From: Archilochus colubris
Taxonomy: Eukaryota; Chordata; Aves; Apodiformes; Trochilidae
DNA: 64,000 bases
Direction: 5' to 3'
Assembly: GCA_023079485.1 (NCBI GenBank)
Contig: CM041092.1
Location: forward strand, 7,329,127 to 7,393,126
The notes under the pieces are model-generated. The model made no database searches and had not been told where the DNA came from. It worked only from the letters and a program-made list of their open reading frames with translations. Positions 1-14,400 of this stretch are shown piece after piece (position 1 is the stretch's first letter; every line of letters begins with the position of its first letter). Position numbers and translations under genes: made by a program.

Positions 1-518
1 CAGGATGCTGAAGCAAACAGGGACAGGTGAAGAAGGGGAAGCAGGAAGGGGTTTGACCCTGTGATCCCTCAAATTTATACCGAGTATGACATGTATGGGA
101 TGGAATACTCTGTTTGGTCAATTTTGGTCATTTATCTTGTCTGTTCCTCCCTAAAGGAGGGTTTCAGGTGTGACCTTTTTACTCTTTTTCTCCTTCCAGT
201 GGGCAAAATGTTCCTCAGAACTGAGCAGTGGCCTTGGTTCTGCAACCCATTCTCCAGCTGTAACTATAAGCATTGAGTGCTATCAGTCCCAGAAGCAGAC
301 ACTGAGAAACTTGCTGTTAATTTCAGCAAGTGCAGCTACTTACAAGAGACTTAGCTGAAAGCAAAATTCCAAGACAGAAAATCACCTTTATCCTGGCCCA
401 AATCAGGACAACTTGAATATTTTTTTTTAATATTGGTTTTAATTTTTTAGGCACAAAAGGGCCAATAGGTAGTGTTTAAGTCCTGAAACTGGATAGTTTC
501 TGAGGCATTCTGAAGCAT
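1..518. other. Intronic sequence, no gene seen
   Basis: This is AT-leaning, stop-rich sequence at the left edge of the window. The short open frames over 61-358 have no splice-site framing, no recognisable domain and no coding character. It is interpreted as part of the large NCKAP5 intron upstream of the exon at 26437, and that placement is inferred from the single downstream exon. Confidence 0.6.
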
Positions 519-619
519 CACTCAGTGCCATGGTCTAGCAACCGCAACGGTGATAAAAGGGTTGGACTCGATGATCTCTGAGGTCCCTTCCAACCCAGCC
601 AATTCTATGATTCTATGAT
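519..619 (+). mobile_element. CR1 retrotransposon, 3' end fragment
   Basis: This is the 3' terminus of an avian CR1 LINE. It contains CTCAGTGCCATGGTCTAG, then GGGTTGGACTCGATGATCTC, then GGTCCCTTCCAACCC, and ends in two ATTCTATG units. Only about 100 bp remains, so it is heavily 5'-truncated as most CR1 insertions are, and no coding part of ORF2 survives. The same variant of the tail, including the GTGCCATGGTCTAG stretch, occurs in reverse orientation at 48598-48822, so the two copies probably belong to one CR1 subfamily. The left boundary is approximate. Confidence 0.93.
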
Positions 620-2546
620 TACTGCCCTGTGATAAATTGACTTATCACACATAGATAAGACACAGACAAGTAGCAGTCACAGGAATTAATCTGAAATAAC
701 TGGTAATTACTGATCACAGTACAATGCAAACCTCTCATACATTGATTAACTGTAACTAATTATATGAGTTTATCATCTTTATAATCTATTTTAGATATTT
801 TGTGCATGCAGCTGAAGAAAATACATTTACCTGGCAGGAACCACTCAGTAGCTGCAGATGCAGCAAGTGATTCAATCTGATCTTTAAACTTCAGATTTGC
901 TTTAATCTCATGTCCCCAAGAAATTCAAACTGCTCTTAGCACAGCATCAAAGGGTTTGCCACAGCAGAAGATCAATTTGTCATGCTCTTATTATCACCAG
1001 GCTTCAATTCAGGGAGAAGCAGAGTTTGGTGGAAGTTTGATAGACAGAGGAACTGATGGCTGGGTATCTGTGTTGTGAGGCAGATGGATTGGTGTTAGAG
1101 TGTGCACTTTGCTCAGTGAGAGGGAGAAAAAGAGAAGTGGATTGCACTGTCTATGAGTTGTACAGTTTTCCTTCTGATTGGATTTTCAATAGGCAGACAT
1201 CTAACTGGCCAAACAGATGGCTGCTCAGAGGAAAATAGAGGAGGCTGCGGGGACAGAGCTGCCTTTCTGAAGGCCACACATAAATCTGTAATGTAGCCTT
1301 CTCAGAAACTGTGTTTCTAACTTTGGCATATCAGTGGAAAATAAATATATCTATGCACATATATACACACACAGGGTTCTGGCTTTTCAGTTTTAGCAGC
1401 TTTTACAAATGTAATGACATTTATCCTGTGAGCTCTTCAGGTTCTCTCACTCTTAATTTTCTACTGACACCCTTCTGCTGACTGCATCTTCTCCTGTAAG
1501 AGGCAGGAGGGTGCAGTGATGGAGCAGCCCTGTGGTTACCATACAGCCCAGCTTCCCTCAGTGCAGGGGCTGATACTGTCCCATCCCCTTCTGCCCTGTC
1601 CTCTGTGAGGGTTTTTTCACCTTCCTGATGAAAAATCAAGCCCTCTGTGGGCTTGATACAGAGGGGTGGATTGCAGGAGGCAAATGGCAGAGCTGGCAAG
1701 GGAAGGTAACAGGATTTTCTGTTAACTCCATCTCTGCAAATTTCCACTGGGATCAAGTGAGTTGCAGGAGCAGTCAAATTCATTGCATCTGGCCTGACCT
1801 CACTGAAGGAGGTTTTCTGTCTGTGGTGTGACAGGATAGGCAGGGCTTAGAGAAAATCAATGATGAGGCAATTGAGAGCAGTGAGCTGTTCCTGTAAAGT
1901 GCAAACTTATCACCATCATGGGCAGATAATAAGAATCATTTCATTTGCTCTGCAGAAACTTGTTCAAGGCAGCAGCAGAGGTGTAATAATGAACTTTGCT
2001 TCTGGAACTGACAGCAGGGGATTGAGGTAATCCTCAGGCAAACACCAGTCCCTGCAGTTCCCCCCTGTCTGATGAAAGGTCATATTTCTTCCCTGAAACC
2101 TGAGGTCTTTTGGGGCTTCATGAATTCTTGAGATTTCAGTGAAAGGGCTGCATGAGCCTGTTCCCAGGAGGGCTGACACCTGCCCCACACCATTGCCAGC
2201 AACAGAGCTGATGGAAATGGGAGCTTCTAGGACTGAGGGGAATGAGCCACCCACTCTGTGCCAGCCCCATTCCTTGCCCTTGGTGGCATCAGCACTGTCA
2301 GATCTGGTTGCTGTAGCCCCAGTACATGTGTTACTGGTGCCTCTGTTCTTGTTCTGGTGGAAGAAGAGCAGCACACTAGCTACTGGTGACTTAGAATAAA
2401 AAGATTTTTTTAACCTGCTTGGATAAAGAGAAAATTTATCTGTATACCGTGTTATCTTTTAATTCTCACAAGCCTTGCGAGGAGCTGGATGGCTGTTGAA
2501 GGCACCCAGTGTTTTCCCTAACTCCTGCACTATGACTTCCTTGGAG
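620..2546. other. Intronic sequence, no gene seen
   Basis: No exon with paired splice sites, no RNA gene and no recognisable repeat were seen. Open frames at 1421-1783 (minus) and 1628-1831 (plus) overlap each other in a slightly GC-richer patch. They have no domain, and I treat them as chance. A short ATATATACACACAC run near 1362 is too small to call a microsatellite array. Confidence 0.6.
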
Positions 2547-2799
2547 CAATGATTTTAAATTAGAGAAGAGTTGATTTAGACTGAATGTTAGGAAAAAGCT
2601 CTTTACCATGAGGGTAGTGGAAAAATGGCCCAGGTTGCCCAGGGAGGTGATTGAGGCTTCATCCCTGGAGATGCTCAAGGTGAGGCTTGATGAGGGTCTG
2701 AGAACCTGATCGAGTTGAGGGTGTCCCTGCTGACTGCAGGGGGGTTGGACTGATTGGCCTTTAGAGCTCCTTTCCAACCCAAATTATTCTTTGATTCTG
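2547..2799 (+). mobile_element. CR1 retrotransposon, 3' end fragment
   Basis: About 250 bp of the CR1 3' region. It runs from a diverged GATTTAGACTGAATGTTAGG, through GCCCAGGTTGCCCAGGGAGG and CATCCCTGGAGATGCTCAAGG, to GGGGGGTTGGACTGATTGGC and CCTTTCCAACCC. It ends in degenerate ATTCT/GATTCTG units. These correspond to the end of ORF2 and the 3' UTR of chicken-repeat-1 elements. Numerous substitutions and stops show it is an old, inactive copy. Minus-strand open frames across 2466-2869 are shadows of this element. Confidence 0.93.
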
Positions 2800-5700
2800 A
2801 AAGACCTGTAGTCAGTGCTACTGCAGAGAGAGGACTCAGACTTCTCCAGCTCTGTCCTCTCATCATCATGAACTTTTATATACAAGGGAATAGGACGACC
2901 TCATCTGGCACATAATAGGGAATTTAGGAAGATGTAAAACTCTTGGGTTATTCCACACAGAAGTCTGGAGACTGAGGTTAAAAAGTCCTTCAGAAGAATT
3001 CAGTTTTGAAGGGTGTGCTTACTTGTTATGGGGCTCTCTTGAGTAACTTCCAGTTCCTCCTGAGATCTCGGAGATCTGCCTTCAGTGTTTCTTTCTGAAT
3101 GCCTGCATTTTATTCCCTCCTGTGAAGTTCCCAGAGCTCCCAGTGAGATTTGTTCAACTTCTTGCAATCATACCAACCCACCCACCCAGCCCCATGAAGT
3201 CATGCACAAAAATTGCAGGATGTCAAATGTCCTCAGCATTTCTTCATTGCCTCTGGAGCCCAGGATCCCTCTGCAAGCCTTGACCCAAGCCCAGGCTTAT
3301 TTATGACTTTCAACTACACTAATGGATTTGTTTTTCATTAAGAAAATGCCCATGAGACCAGTTTAACATGAAACTAAAAAACACACACGAGCTTAAATAT
3401 TTGTTGCTTTCATGATGTAGAAGACTCTCTACAAGTCAGAATGCAATCGGCAATTTGCACAATTTATACTACAAATTAATCATGTCAAGATGGCTAAAAC
3501 GGGCTGTTATTTAGTATATGTTCTTTCTTTTGTTGTCAGAGATATAACTTTAAGTTTTTAAGGAGGAAAAGCATAGTTATTTTAAAAAGTAAACCACTTT
3601 TATTTAATCAAAACATTTTTGGTAAAGTAGGTTTTTGAAGTATTTATGGTCCAGATGGATTGCATGACTATTGCTACTGTTCTTGCTGCCTCAGTAATTT
3701 TACTGTTATTGGAGTCAATAACCAAATTTTGTGTCAAGCTGAACAGAAGTTAGGTACTAGAATTACTTCTTGACAATTAAATCATGATTATTTGTTTTAA
3801 ACATAAGGGTTTATTACATGTTACTATTTAACCTCCCACTAACAGCCATCAGGATGAAATGAAACATTCACTCACCGGTACTCAGCTTTTAGCTCATGTG
3901 CTGGAGAGCCTCACACAACTATATCTCTAACTACTGTGGCAGTCAAACCTACTTAAAGCCAAGAAGTCAGAAATATATCCAAACCCAATTAAGTTTTAGG
4001 AAATAAAGCATTCCTTTATAAAACTGATTGGTAGATTGAATCCTGATTTTTCATGTGGTTGCACACACTTGTGTTTCTGTTTCTGTAGTTTTTTGCCACC
4101 ATGGGACAAGAATTTGCCTGCCCAAACTAAAAATGGCCCTAAAATTGCAGGACCTCCACTTACTCTGGTTCCCTCCTCCATATATGAGCCATGAAAGAAA
4201 TAAGGTTTTAATCTGAAGGAAGTGGCCATGCCATAATTCCAAAGTTTAAGTATCTGCCCGGAGAGTCTTTTATGAGCCCTGACTTTCGTAATGTATAAAC
4301 AGAAAATCAGATTAATTTAAATGTTCCAAGTTGCCATTCCCAGACTGAAAACTTCAGTACCACTCACTGCTTGTGGAAAATTTAGTGGGTGGCTTTTTTT
4401 CTTGCACAGTTTTTAGAGGTGCTATAGAGTTATGTTCATGTCCAGAGCAGTTTGTATGAACAAATTCCTCTGCTGATGTGCACAGATTCATGTATTTGCA
4501 CACCCTTAACTGCATCATAAAATAACAAGATTGCTTTTATAATTGAAGGATTTCTGAAAGCAGATGGATACATGGGAAAAATTGTTGCCCAATTACAAAG
4601 CAAAGCAAAACAAAACAAAAACCAAACCAACAAATTAGCCATTGGATTGTATCACATATCTGAATAATAGAAATTATCTCAGAGCTGTTCCCTAAGGACT
4701 GTTTGTTTGAGGGGCTGTTTGTTTGCTGTAGAAGTTTCCAACAGATTTCCTAGCAAGCTGGTCCTAAACGAATGAAAAAGTAACACAGAAGAATTTTGGG
4801 TAAGGAAATGTCTTTGGATGTGCTCCTCCAGTTTGCTTTTAACTCCTGGTAATACCAAAGCGTATCTGTGCTTGTCATATAATACATCATTCAAATTCTA
4901 GCCAGACTGATTGGGTGGAAAGGTTACATGAAGTAATGTAGCTGCAGCCTGGGCTAGCTCTTCTTGAAGGTATCAGGTTGTATTTACATTGCTGGTGTCT
5001 TCTTGAATGTTGGACAGTTAGTGACAAAAATTATACAGTAATCACAGTGTCATTTTGAAGCTAGCAAAAATTTTCTAAATAATCCCCAACATCATGTGAT
5101 GGTTTGAGGTTAAGTATCCACCTACTTTGATAGCTTTATTTGTTTCATTCAGCCCCTAGAAGCTATCATTGCCACTGGACCATTGCTTTTCATTGCCTCA
5201 CTTAAACAGCACATTTTGAATCCTGGAATTGTTTTTACGATTGTTAAAACATCAGTTGTACAACTAATATCAAGAAATTATTTCTTTTTTACTCTTCTTG
5301 TAAAACGCTTGAACACTAAGTAACATGCAAATGAGGTTTCCCCTGGAAGACAAATTTTAACAGTTTTCTCATACAGGGGAGAGGTGGAAAAAAACTGCAG
5401 AGTCCCCTTGTATTTCATGTCATCTGGCAGGAGCAGAGCTGGTCCTGACACGTGTCACAACACATCAGCTTACCAGCTTCTACCTGAGGCAGCCCGAGCC
5501 ACTGGAGTGGGCCAGCAGCTGAAAAGGACGTTGGCCCCTCTATGTGCCTGCCCTTGGCATCAAGGTGTGTTTGATTCCCTACAGAAAGGACCAGGATTCT
5601 TTCAGGAATGTATTTCCATGAACTGCTCTGTGACATGGTGACCCTTTCCTATTTTTTCAGAGGAATCTGTTCTTATAGAGATCTCTATGGCATCTGTCTT

Positions 5701-7984
5701 CCATTTTAGACACAAAACCTGTATTTATTTTGCTCCACCTAGAGAAGAAGATGTTGCTTTAGGTAGAGAGTTGGTTTTGCAGCATCTTGGATAAACTCCA
5801 TGCTTAAAACTTCCTACAAAATACAGAGGTGATATATAAACATTTTCATTTACATGAAATAAGGCAAAGTTCTTGACACCCTATGTCAGGCATAGGCTGC
5901 CAGCTGCAGGCCTGCATCAGCAGGGAGCACTGAGCTGAATTACACGGCCACGTCACATGAATTACATGGCCTGAGTTACCTTACATCAGTGTTCTGCTTC
6001 ATTTTTTTTCCTTTCTTATTACAAGGACATTCTGTTGACATCTATAACTTTGTGAGTGCACTCGTTGAAGTCTCTGGTATCAGTACTTATGGCCATTTTG
6101 TTAGGTGACACTGGGTTTTTTCCTTTTAGTTAGATATTATTCCTAGAAGGTAAGAAGTCTACGACTTTTTGATGAACCAAGATTTATAAAGTAATTTAGG
6201 GATGTAAAGAACTATATGAATGCTAAGTGTTATTATTCATGAGTTATCAACTGGACTATTAACATAAAGAATGGCAGGCCTCTCACTTCTGCTTTTGATG
6301 TTAAATGAAGAGAGACCAATAACACATAATGAATGGAGATAAAGCCGAATGAATTTCTGAATTTAGTTTGTAGATGAGTACATACATCAAACAGCCATCT
6401 GCCCGTATAGAAAGGATTAGTGGTCTGCTACCATTTTTACCAACAGCTGAGGAAGAAAGAGAAATACAGTATTTCTGTTCTGTTGTCCCCAGTACAAATC
6501 TTTTGTAGCTGTAACTGGGATACTGGTTGTGACATTAGGAGCCCATAGGAAGTTAGAAAGCAGGGGTACAAAGTGGTATTTCAAAGAGCTATAGTGAACC
6601 TTGTGAGCTTTCATAGGGCATGATGAGATGGCTGTGATTCCCTCACTAAAATGGGTGTAATAATGAATCTGGAATTAAGTCAGTTTTTCCAGACTGATTT
6701 GAGAAAAGAGAAACAGAAGACAAATGAAATGAAATGCATATGCTTTAGATTTTGGCAGCTTATATAAAAAATAACTTGGAAAGGAAGCACCAAACCTTGT
6801 TGTGTTTATATTATCACTGAATCTCTTGGTATGCCTCAGCAAAGACCAAATATCATATTTATTTTCAAAGTCACAGCAAAGGAAAGATTTTCTAGGTCAA
6901 GTTGTTAAATACCCTTTTATTTCATGGGCTGCAGTTCTGAGCAGTTACCTTTGCATATACCAGTGTTTGACTGTGGCCAGATACCAAAAGCCCTCATTTC
7001 TAGCAGATCAAGTGAAGGAAAACCTGATTTGTTTCTGGGCTTCTGACCAGAAATTCTATAATAAAAAGAGATAAGGATCGTCAAAGTAAGAATTCTCTTG
7101 GAAAAGTGTTTTTTGGCACAGAAAGGCAAAAACTGGGACAATATTGTACATAATCTATTATACAATAGATTCTTCACCTAAACTAATTCCTGGCCAGGAT
7201 TGTCTTTGGGAAAGTATATGTTGAATTTATGTGTAGCATGATGTACATTGGTGGTAAAACAAAACAGAGGCAAGGCTATCAGTAATACCAAACACAGCAA
7301 ATAGAATTTGGGATAATTTTTTTAACAAACAACACAAATCTAGTGTTCTTCATACAGTTTCCCTTGCATATTTTAAGGTTGCATACTGAAATGTAGATGC
7401 TGTTTGCAGCACACTACCTATGCTGTACACTGTGTCCTGGCTAATGCACGTGGCATCAGCTTTCAGAATTGGAGGTCTGGAGCACTTCAGGTCCTTTCTG
7501 AATCTTGTCAAACACTATCAGCAGTTAAAAAGTGTTGTTATCACCACAACATTTCAAGAGCAAAGTTAATAGGTGACTCGTTCTCAGTTGCTACTGAAGG
7601 AGCAGCCTGCCCACTGTATTGGAACTAGGGGAGATTTTTAATTTACTATGTGATAATTCTCCAAATCTCTTTGATTCTCTAATTCTGTCATTCAGTGCTG
7701 GCTTGCATAGGGGTAAAATTACCCTAATGTGTATTCATTGGAAATTTTTGTGTGCCAGCTGGCTCTATCCAAGATTTATAGAAATGTGATAGAAAATATG
7801 TTATAAACACTATAGATTTTAATATGTAATTAATGAGTGGCATTACTTACCACAGATTTCAGAAGCTATGTGGATTTAAGATGTTCATTCATCTGTGTGA
7901 ATGTATATCCACAGCTATTTAACATAAAACAGGCATTTTGGAGAATAAATAGGAAGCTCTGTGCTTCAGAGAAGGCACTGCCTG
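2800..7984. other. Intronic sequence, no gene seen
   Basis: This is over 5 kb of AT-leaning sequence without a supportable exon. Small local structures are visible: an A-rich CAAAACAAAACAAAAACC stretch near 4610, and a short imperfect tandem duplication of GAATTACA(C/T)GGCC around 5937-5975. Open frames at 5384-5641 (plus) and 5415-5636 (minus) lie on top of each other and have no domain. No tRNA, rRNA or hairpin RNA was recognised. Confidence 0.6.
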
Positions 7985-8440
7985 GCTGATGGAAAGTCCA
8001 TCTTGCACAGTGGTTCCTTACTGGTCCATTTTGGACATAGTGGAACGAGTCCAGAGCTGCTCACCAGGATGGTCTGGGACAGTAGATGGAGATGGTGAGA
8101 AAGCTTGTTTTGTTCAGAATGCAGAGAAAACTGGGAGGAGATTTACTCCAAGAAACAAGAGAGATGGAAGTAGTCTGTTCTTGGAGGTGCACGGTGAAAG
8201 AACTATCAATGGGCACTGGTTGCTTGAAGGGAAATTCCAATTTGATATTAGGTGGAAATCTTTACCATCAGGGTGATTAAACAGGCTGCCCAAAGAAGCT
8301 CTGGACTCTAGGGGACATTCAAAATTTGGCTGGATATGATTTCCTTTAACCTGATCTAACTTTTAGGGCAAGCCTGCTTTGCATGGTGTGGTTCCACCAG
8401 ACAACTCAGAGGTCACTTTCAGCCTAAATTACCATTTTCT
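7985..8440 (+). mobile_element. Old, diverged CR1 LINE fragment
   Basis: A roughly 450 bp degenerate CR1. Recognisable landmarks in order are a GAACGAGTCCAGAGCTGCTCACCAGGATGGTC-like block (the 'rule of' CR1 vertebrate LINE tail coding region), GGAAATTCCAATTTGATATTAGG, AACAGGCTGCCCA, GACATTCAAAATTTGGCTGG, and a decayed GAGGTCACTTTCAGCC end that replaces the usual GAGGTCCCTTCCAACC. The 95- and 64-codon open frames inside it are fragments of the decayed ORF2. Its divergence is much greater than that of the copies at 519 or 58890, so it is an old insertion. Boundaries are approximate. Confidence 0.8.
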
Positions 8441-11400
8441 GCTCTCGAGGCTCATACCCCTTTATCTGAAATAGGTAGGCCCAGCCATTATCAGAGATAG
8501 GACCAATGGACTGGATGAATCAGATTCAGTAAATCTCAGATATCCATTTTCATCATGATATAGAAGATGGCAAAATATTAGTCTGTTATCTAAGTAAGCA
8601 GATACTAGACACCTGTGATCCATCCAACATGGTTAACATAACAGATACTTTAAAACAGTTATAAATTGACAGTTCTTTATAAATCTGGCCACTACCTGTA
8701 GTGCTTCATATGAAAAACTGGCTTTCTAGATTCCATTTGAAAGCTTTGTTAGAAATGAGAGGTGTTAGAAATTCACAAAGGTGAATTTTCTTTCAGTGTA
8801 CCACATTTACAGAAACAGTACCTCCTAAAGGTGTTTGTAGATGATCTCTATTTTAAATATCAACTATTTAATTTACATTGCAGAAAATATATCTTCATGA
8901 CTTTTATTATTATTGTCTGGGATGATACAGTAGTAAAAGTTAAGAACACTTTTCTTTTATCACCTGAAATGATGCCTGATGCCCCTGAGGCTGCTAATCC
9001 TTTCCCTAGAAGTGATCCTAGATCCTAGGGTAATGATCACTAGTGTTAGAAACTTCCTTTCATAATCAATTAGTTTTTTCTTAAATGTAATCATACTTGC
9101 ACACTTTCCCTTTGAATGATTTATTTACATTTTCTTCACTTTTATGGAAAAAAACCAAACACCTAAATAGCAACAGACTCATGAAAAACAAATTTTGTGT
9201 ATTAAAAGATCCTGTCTCATAGGATGCATCTATCCCCCCCTTTATGTGTGAGTATACATGCACACATACATACATACATACACACATTATGTAAGTTTGG
9301 TTCTTTTATTGCTTTTGGCCAGCTGCAAATGTAAATGTCCACTTGATTCATCTCCCATTTTGATGATGAGACCTTTTCTGTTTGCTAACAGGAGATTGCA
9401 CAGCGAAACAGCATCTGACAGAGTGCAAATAAAACACCCATCCCTCTGTCAGACAGGTTTACAGGCACATAAAACCAGACAAAAAGGAGGGAAAACAACT
9501 GGAGGAATGCGGGGCAGACATAAATATTGTTTGAGTAAAGCTGAGAAGTATAATCTGACTCCTGGAATAAGGGGAGAGGGAGAACTAATGTTTTGAGGTG
9601 TCCTATGCAGGAACTAAGAGCACATCACTCACTTTTATATCCCACTGATTAGACACACTTACGGGAAAGGCTCTGGGCTTTGGCATCTTTCCCTGTGCTT
9701 CACAGGCACCGAAGGTGACATCCAGGGGGATCCCAGCTGGGGTTCCAAAGTGCCAAACCACTTTCACTGGCACAGAGAGGGGTGTTTATATTCTTTAAGC
9801 TCTAAAGCTCTACACAAATAGACCCAAGATTTAGCGAGGACACAATAATTGCTTTCCTTTCAACAGCAGGTGACACATTTCCCACTGAGAAAAATATAAT
9901 CCTGCTGCTTTCAGTCATAACAGGAGCACCAGGGGAAAAATACATGGGGAAGTGGGAAATGTCACCACTTGGGTCTTGGAACAGCTTTTTGTGGGCATGA
10001 GCAAGCGGCTAAGTACTCAGAATTAAAACATTAGTTGGCAGGGCAAAAATATAGTTTATTGTCTGTGAACTACAAGCCCCCACGTGATATTATTGAATGA
10101 TTAACTGGAATTTCCCAAGCTCAGAGAGTGGGATGAACTCTTTACTGCTCTTTTCCTTACTGATTTTGCCTTGGTAGCACACTTTGGCTCAGCAGGCAGA
10201 ATGTGTGTGCCTAGGCTGCCTGAGGATGGGCAGCATCTCCACAGGTTGGTCCAGAGAAATGATGGGCATGGAATGGGCTTGGGTCCTGCTCTTCTCATTT
10301 AGCAATGCAGACAGATGCTCTTCTGGCATATTAATTGATAATAATATCATTTAAACTCTTTTACTGGATATCTAATACCCTTATCTGACTGCATCCCTTT
10401 CTCTGTTGCTCACGTAGACCCTGAACCCAGAGCTCATTTCAAAATCCAGTCCATCTGTAAACTCGGACTGAGGTTTTCCTCCAACCTTGAGGTGGCCAAG
10501 GCAGGAACAGAAACTGCTATATGCTGGTGTAGCTGGATTCCATGTCTGATTGCCTCTCTGGGATGATGAAAATAGCAGTGTAAATTGGTGGTAGAAATGG
10601 TGAAATCTAGCAGAATATTGTTCTCCTGTGTCACTGGAATTGCAGTGCTATACACTGGAGAGCAGCCTGGTTTACAAACTTTCCCAAAGCTTTGAGGGGA
10701 TGCAAACAATCAGATGTCATTGTGGAACTAACTTTCCCATCTAGATTATAAATTAGTAAATACTTCTGGAGCTTGCAATCATGTTGAGGAATTTCCTCTT
10801 GATGGATATTAGTATGTTTCTCATACCTTTGGTGTGAGTAACCACTTTTAGATAAAGCAGTAATAGCATATTACTGCTATAAATTAAAATTAGATGAGGA
10901 AGAAATCTTAAGATCTCCCAGAAGAACAGTGCATCTCTGCATTATTCCAACTCCAAGCAACATATATAATGTACTATTTATGTTAAGAGTTGAATGCTGC
11001 CTTTTTTAAAACAGAGGTTTTCCCTATGTAGCACTAATCATAGCTAAATGAATAATTACTGATTTGTGGAAAGCAGAAATCTCTGCTTTGATTAATAACT
11101 TAGTATTAGATTTGAAAGAAGCAGCTCAAATCAGGAGCATTTTAGGAGACAAAAGTGTTGTTTTTCAAAATTTAGAAGATAAAAGAGTTCAATACAATTT
11201 GAGATCTATTGGCTGATAAATCTTAGCATTGGCCATATTCTCTCTCAGAGCAGCAAAAAGTCCTTTGGTCCTGAGATGGCACTAGAGCTGACTGCAGAAC
11301 TCTCTTTTGGAAAAAGCCTCTCCAGTTTTCAAGACTGAAAGTGGCTTTTGAAGCCACTGAATAGTAATTAAGTACCCACTGCTGGAAATAGCTTATATTT

Positions 11401-14400
11401 TGTCCAGCTGCATGTGAGTATGTATAATAAACACACATCCTTGGTGTGTTTCTGATGCCAGGTTGGGGAGGTGGATGTAACCAGACTAAGGACTGAGGAC
11501 ATCTTGCTTTCAACCATGGTCTTGCCAGAAGGACTCAGAGGATGGGATTTGTTTGGTGACTCAGTTTCCCCCAGCACAGAGATCAGTCCAATCATCTCTG
11601 TGAAAGTCTTCACGTTTTTGACATTGCAGGAGAACTTCCAAAGCTTTGCAGCCTGGAAGGGCAGACTCATTTCCCCTGTTTCAATCTCCCCTTGCCCCAT
11701 ATTTACTTTGTGGCTAGACAAGATAACCCCAGGACTCAGCCTGTCCTCCTGGCCCCAGGGCATCTGGTGCAGGGCTGCAAAGTAATATAAGGGGGTATGC
11801 AGCTACCCACATAAATGATTGTGTCTTTCAAATATGTAAAGGGGAGGATATTTTTATCTTATGTGGTATGAATGCAAGTATCAAAGGAAAGGAATTTATT
11901 TGCTCAGCTTCCTTGCTCTCCCCTCTCAGAAACAGAAAAGCAAAGATGTTGGATACATCGGAAGGAACAGGGAGACAGTGTTGAAAATTTAACAGAAGTC
12001 TAGAGGGATTTCAGAAATCTCCAAGGGAGCAGAATGAGCATATTTTCCTGAAAAGTATGTTAGCTGCCTATCTGCATCTTTAGAAGTTTAAGTGCCCCAT
12101 CTAACACCATGCTGGTTTGCTTGCTTTGTGATTTGTGCTTCTCCCTTCAACAACTGGAGTAACACAGACAAGAGTGGTTGGACTGATAGAGCCAGGGCAT
12201 ACCAAGCTCTGAGATACACTTGTTCAAGTGAGCACTGTCAGGTTGGGTGTAATCTCAAATCCCAGTCTGAGTGTCCTCATCCGGAGAAGCTGTAGCAGGA
12301 GAACTTGTTGGGATGCCAGGTCTAGGGCATTTCCTGGACAGCCCCTGTTTTAACCCCATCCCAGGTGCAAGAAATAATCATACTTCTTTAGGTCCTGGTC
12401 CTTCAGTGCTACCACAAATACCTTTTTGTTGAACAATGTTGTTTTACAAGACCCAAAGGTGCCTGGAAGAAAAAGAGGTGAGGGAGAAATAGCTCTGTTC
12501 AGCAGCAAAACTTTTGAGCACTTCCCTACAAAACTCTGACCATAAAGTGTTGAGGCTGGAGGTGCAACCTGTGCTTGCCACCACCAAGCATCCAAACAGT
12601 GAGCTTGTGGCACCTGAGTTTGTGTCAAAGTTTCCTTTGGGTTCTGTAGGACCAGAGGACAGGACCCTTCTGCAGTGAGGATGTTTGATGTCCAACCAAA
12701 GAGTTGGAAAGGAGAAGAGGAGGAAGCAGTGTAAGCATTTTTTCTTTGAAAGGGGAACTGGTGAAGTACACATGATATGCATTTATATAGAAGTAATTTG
12801 AAAGCTTTATACTGACTTGCTTGCTTTTCATCTTAAAGCTTTTGTAGATGATTTATGAAAAGTGTTATTTCTATTACTCGGGCATATGAAAAGAAGCAAA
12901 TTATCTTATTACATTATGTGAACAGTCAAAAGAAGAGTTAAATGGACCATATGACTTTCTCTTAAAACATTAATTTTCTTGTGTTGTCTTTAATTTCCTT
13001 GATAATGAAATGTTCACAATAGCCACTGGGTATTACTGTATGTAAGATAAATTAGATCATTCCCGTTAGATGTAAATCCTCTCTTGGACTTGTCATCAGG
13101 ATATGATTACTATAAATTCCTCTATACATGTGAAATACCAATCCCTGAAAACATTTCCTGTTGGAAAACAAGAGATTTTCAAAGTCTTTTCATTTAAATA
13201 CTGTCAAGTTGATGGCTATGGAAATGCTTTAAATGAATGATTAAGGACTGTATCTAAAGTTTGAAATTGCTTTTCCTCCCCTGAATAAGTTTAATTCCTC
13301 AGTATCAATGAGACTTGCAGCTGCTCAGCACTTTTCACATCACAGCCACACAGGATTACAGGACTATGGCTGAGTGGGTACAACAATTCAGTTTTATGAC
13401 CACCTTGATGTCTGCAACACCTTAACACCATCCTTAGGTGGTAGGCTACTCTTTATGTGAGAAGTGAGATCTGAGAATTCCTACCATTATTTCCCCTATC
13501 ATCTGACATAAGCTAAAGATTTCTGATTTAGAGAACAGATGCAAACATCTTAAGGCTTATAAAAATCATTGGTCTCTGTTAGAATCATAAAATAAACTGT
13601 CTGTGATATATGTGTGGAGGACCTACACAGTTCTAGGCAGTATTTCAACCTGTCTGCTGTTTGTAAATTGTTATTGTAAATTAAAACCAAAAAAAATTGG
13701 TTTTAAATGCTCAGAAACACAAGATGCTCAATAAATGCTAGGTGACACCAAGAGGTCTGTATGTATCGGAGTGTTTGTGTAAGATCATCAGCATCCCCAA
13801 ATTACACTCTTCTTTAGCCAGTTTTCAAAAACACTTTTGTCAAATTGCTCTAAAACATTTCCCCTTGGCAATAGAGAGAAAGAACTGATTTCTTTTGATA
13901 CCTCTTGTCTGTCATTGTGGACTGCCATGCCCTCAGTTAATTCCATCCTGTTTGGCACAATTCCCATTGAAGCTGACCCCTAACAGCCATACACGCAGAA
14001 ATGAGATGCCACCTTTGTGTGAAAAAATAATGCTTTTTAGGTACAGGATTGACACACATTTTGTTTTAACTTGTTCTCTGTCTCAGACCAGTGAGAGCCA
14101 AGGCTTCTGCAGGAAATCCTGCAAATGTCTCTTTTTCCCAAGGCAGACACTGCATCTAAACATCACAGTCAGCCATAGAGCAGCAGGGCCACTAATAGAA
14201 GGCATCATTCGTTGCCATAAATTTTCTAGCAGATGAAGATAAAGAACTTTAAAATGTAATCCAGTTAAATATTTTAAAGGACTTTTCCAGGAAGCTGCAG
14301 TTAATGACAATAATTAGATTAGCAGAAATATAAAGGTTTATGCTTATGTTCTTGCTGTAATTCGCATAAAGTTCCCTGTGGATTGAAAGATTCACATTTA

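Noticed and set aside
11368..11785. Overlapping 131-codon minus and 104-codon plus frames
   Set aside because: No splice framing or domain, and mutual overlap on opposite strands suggests chance.
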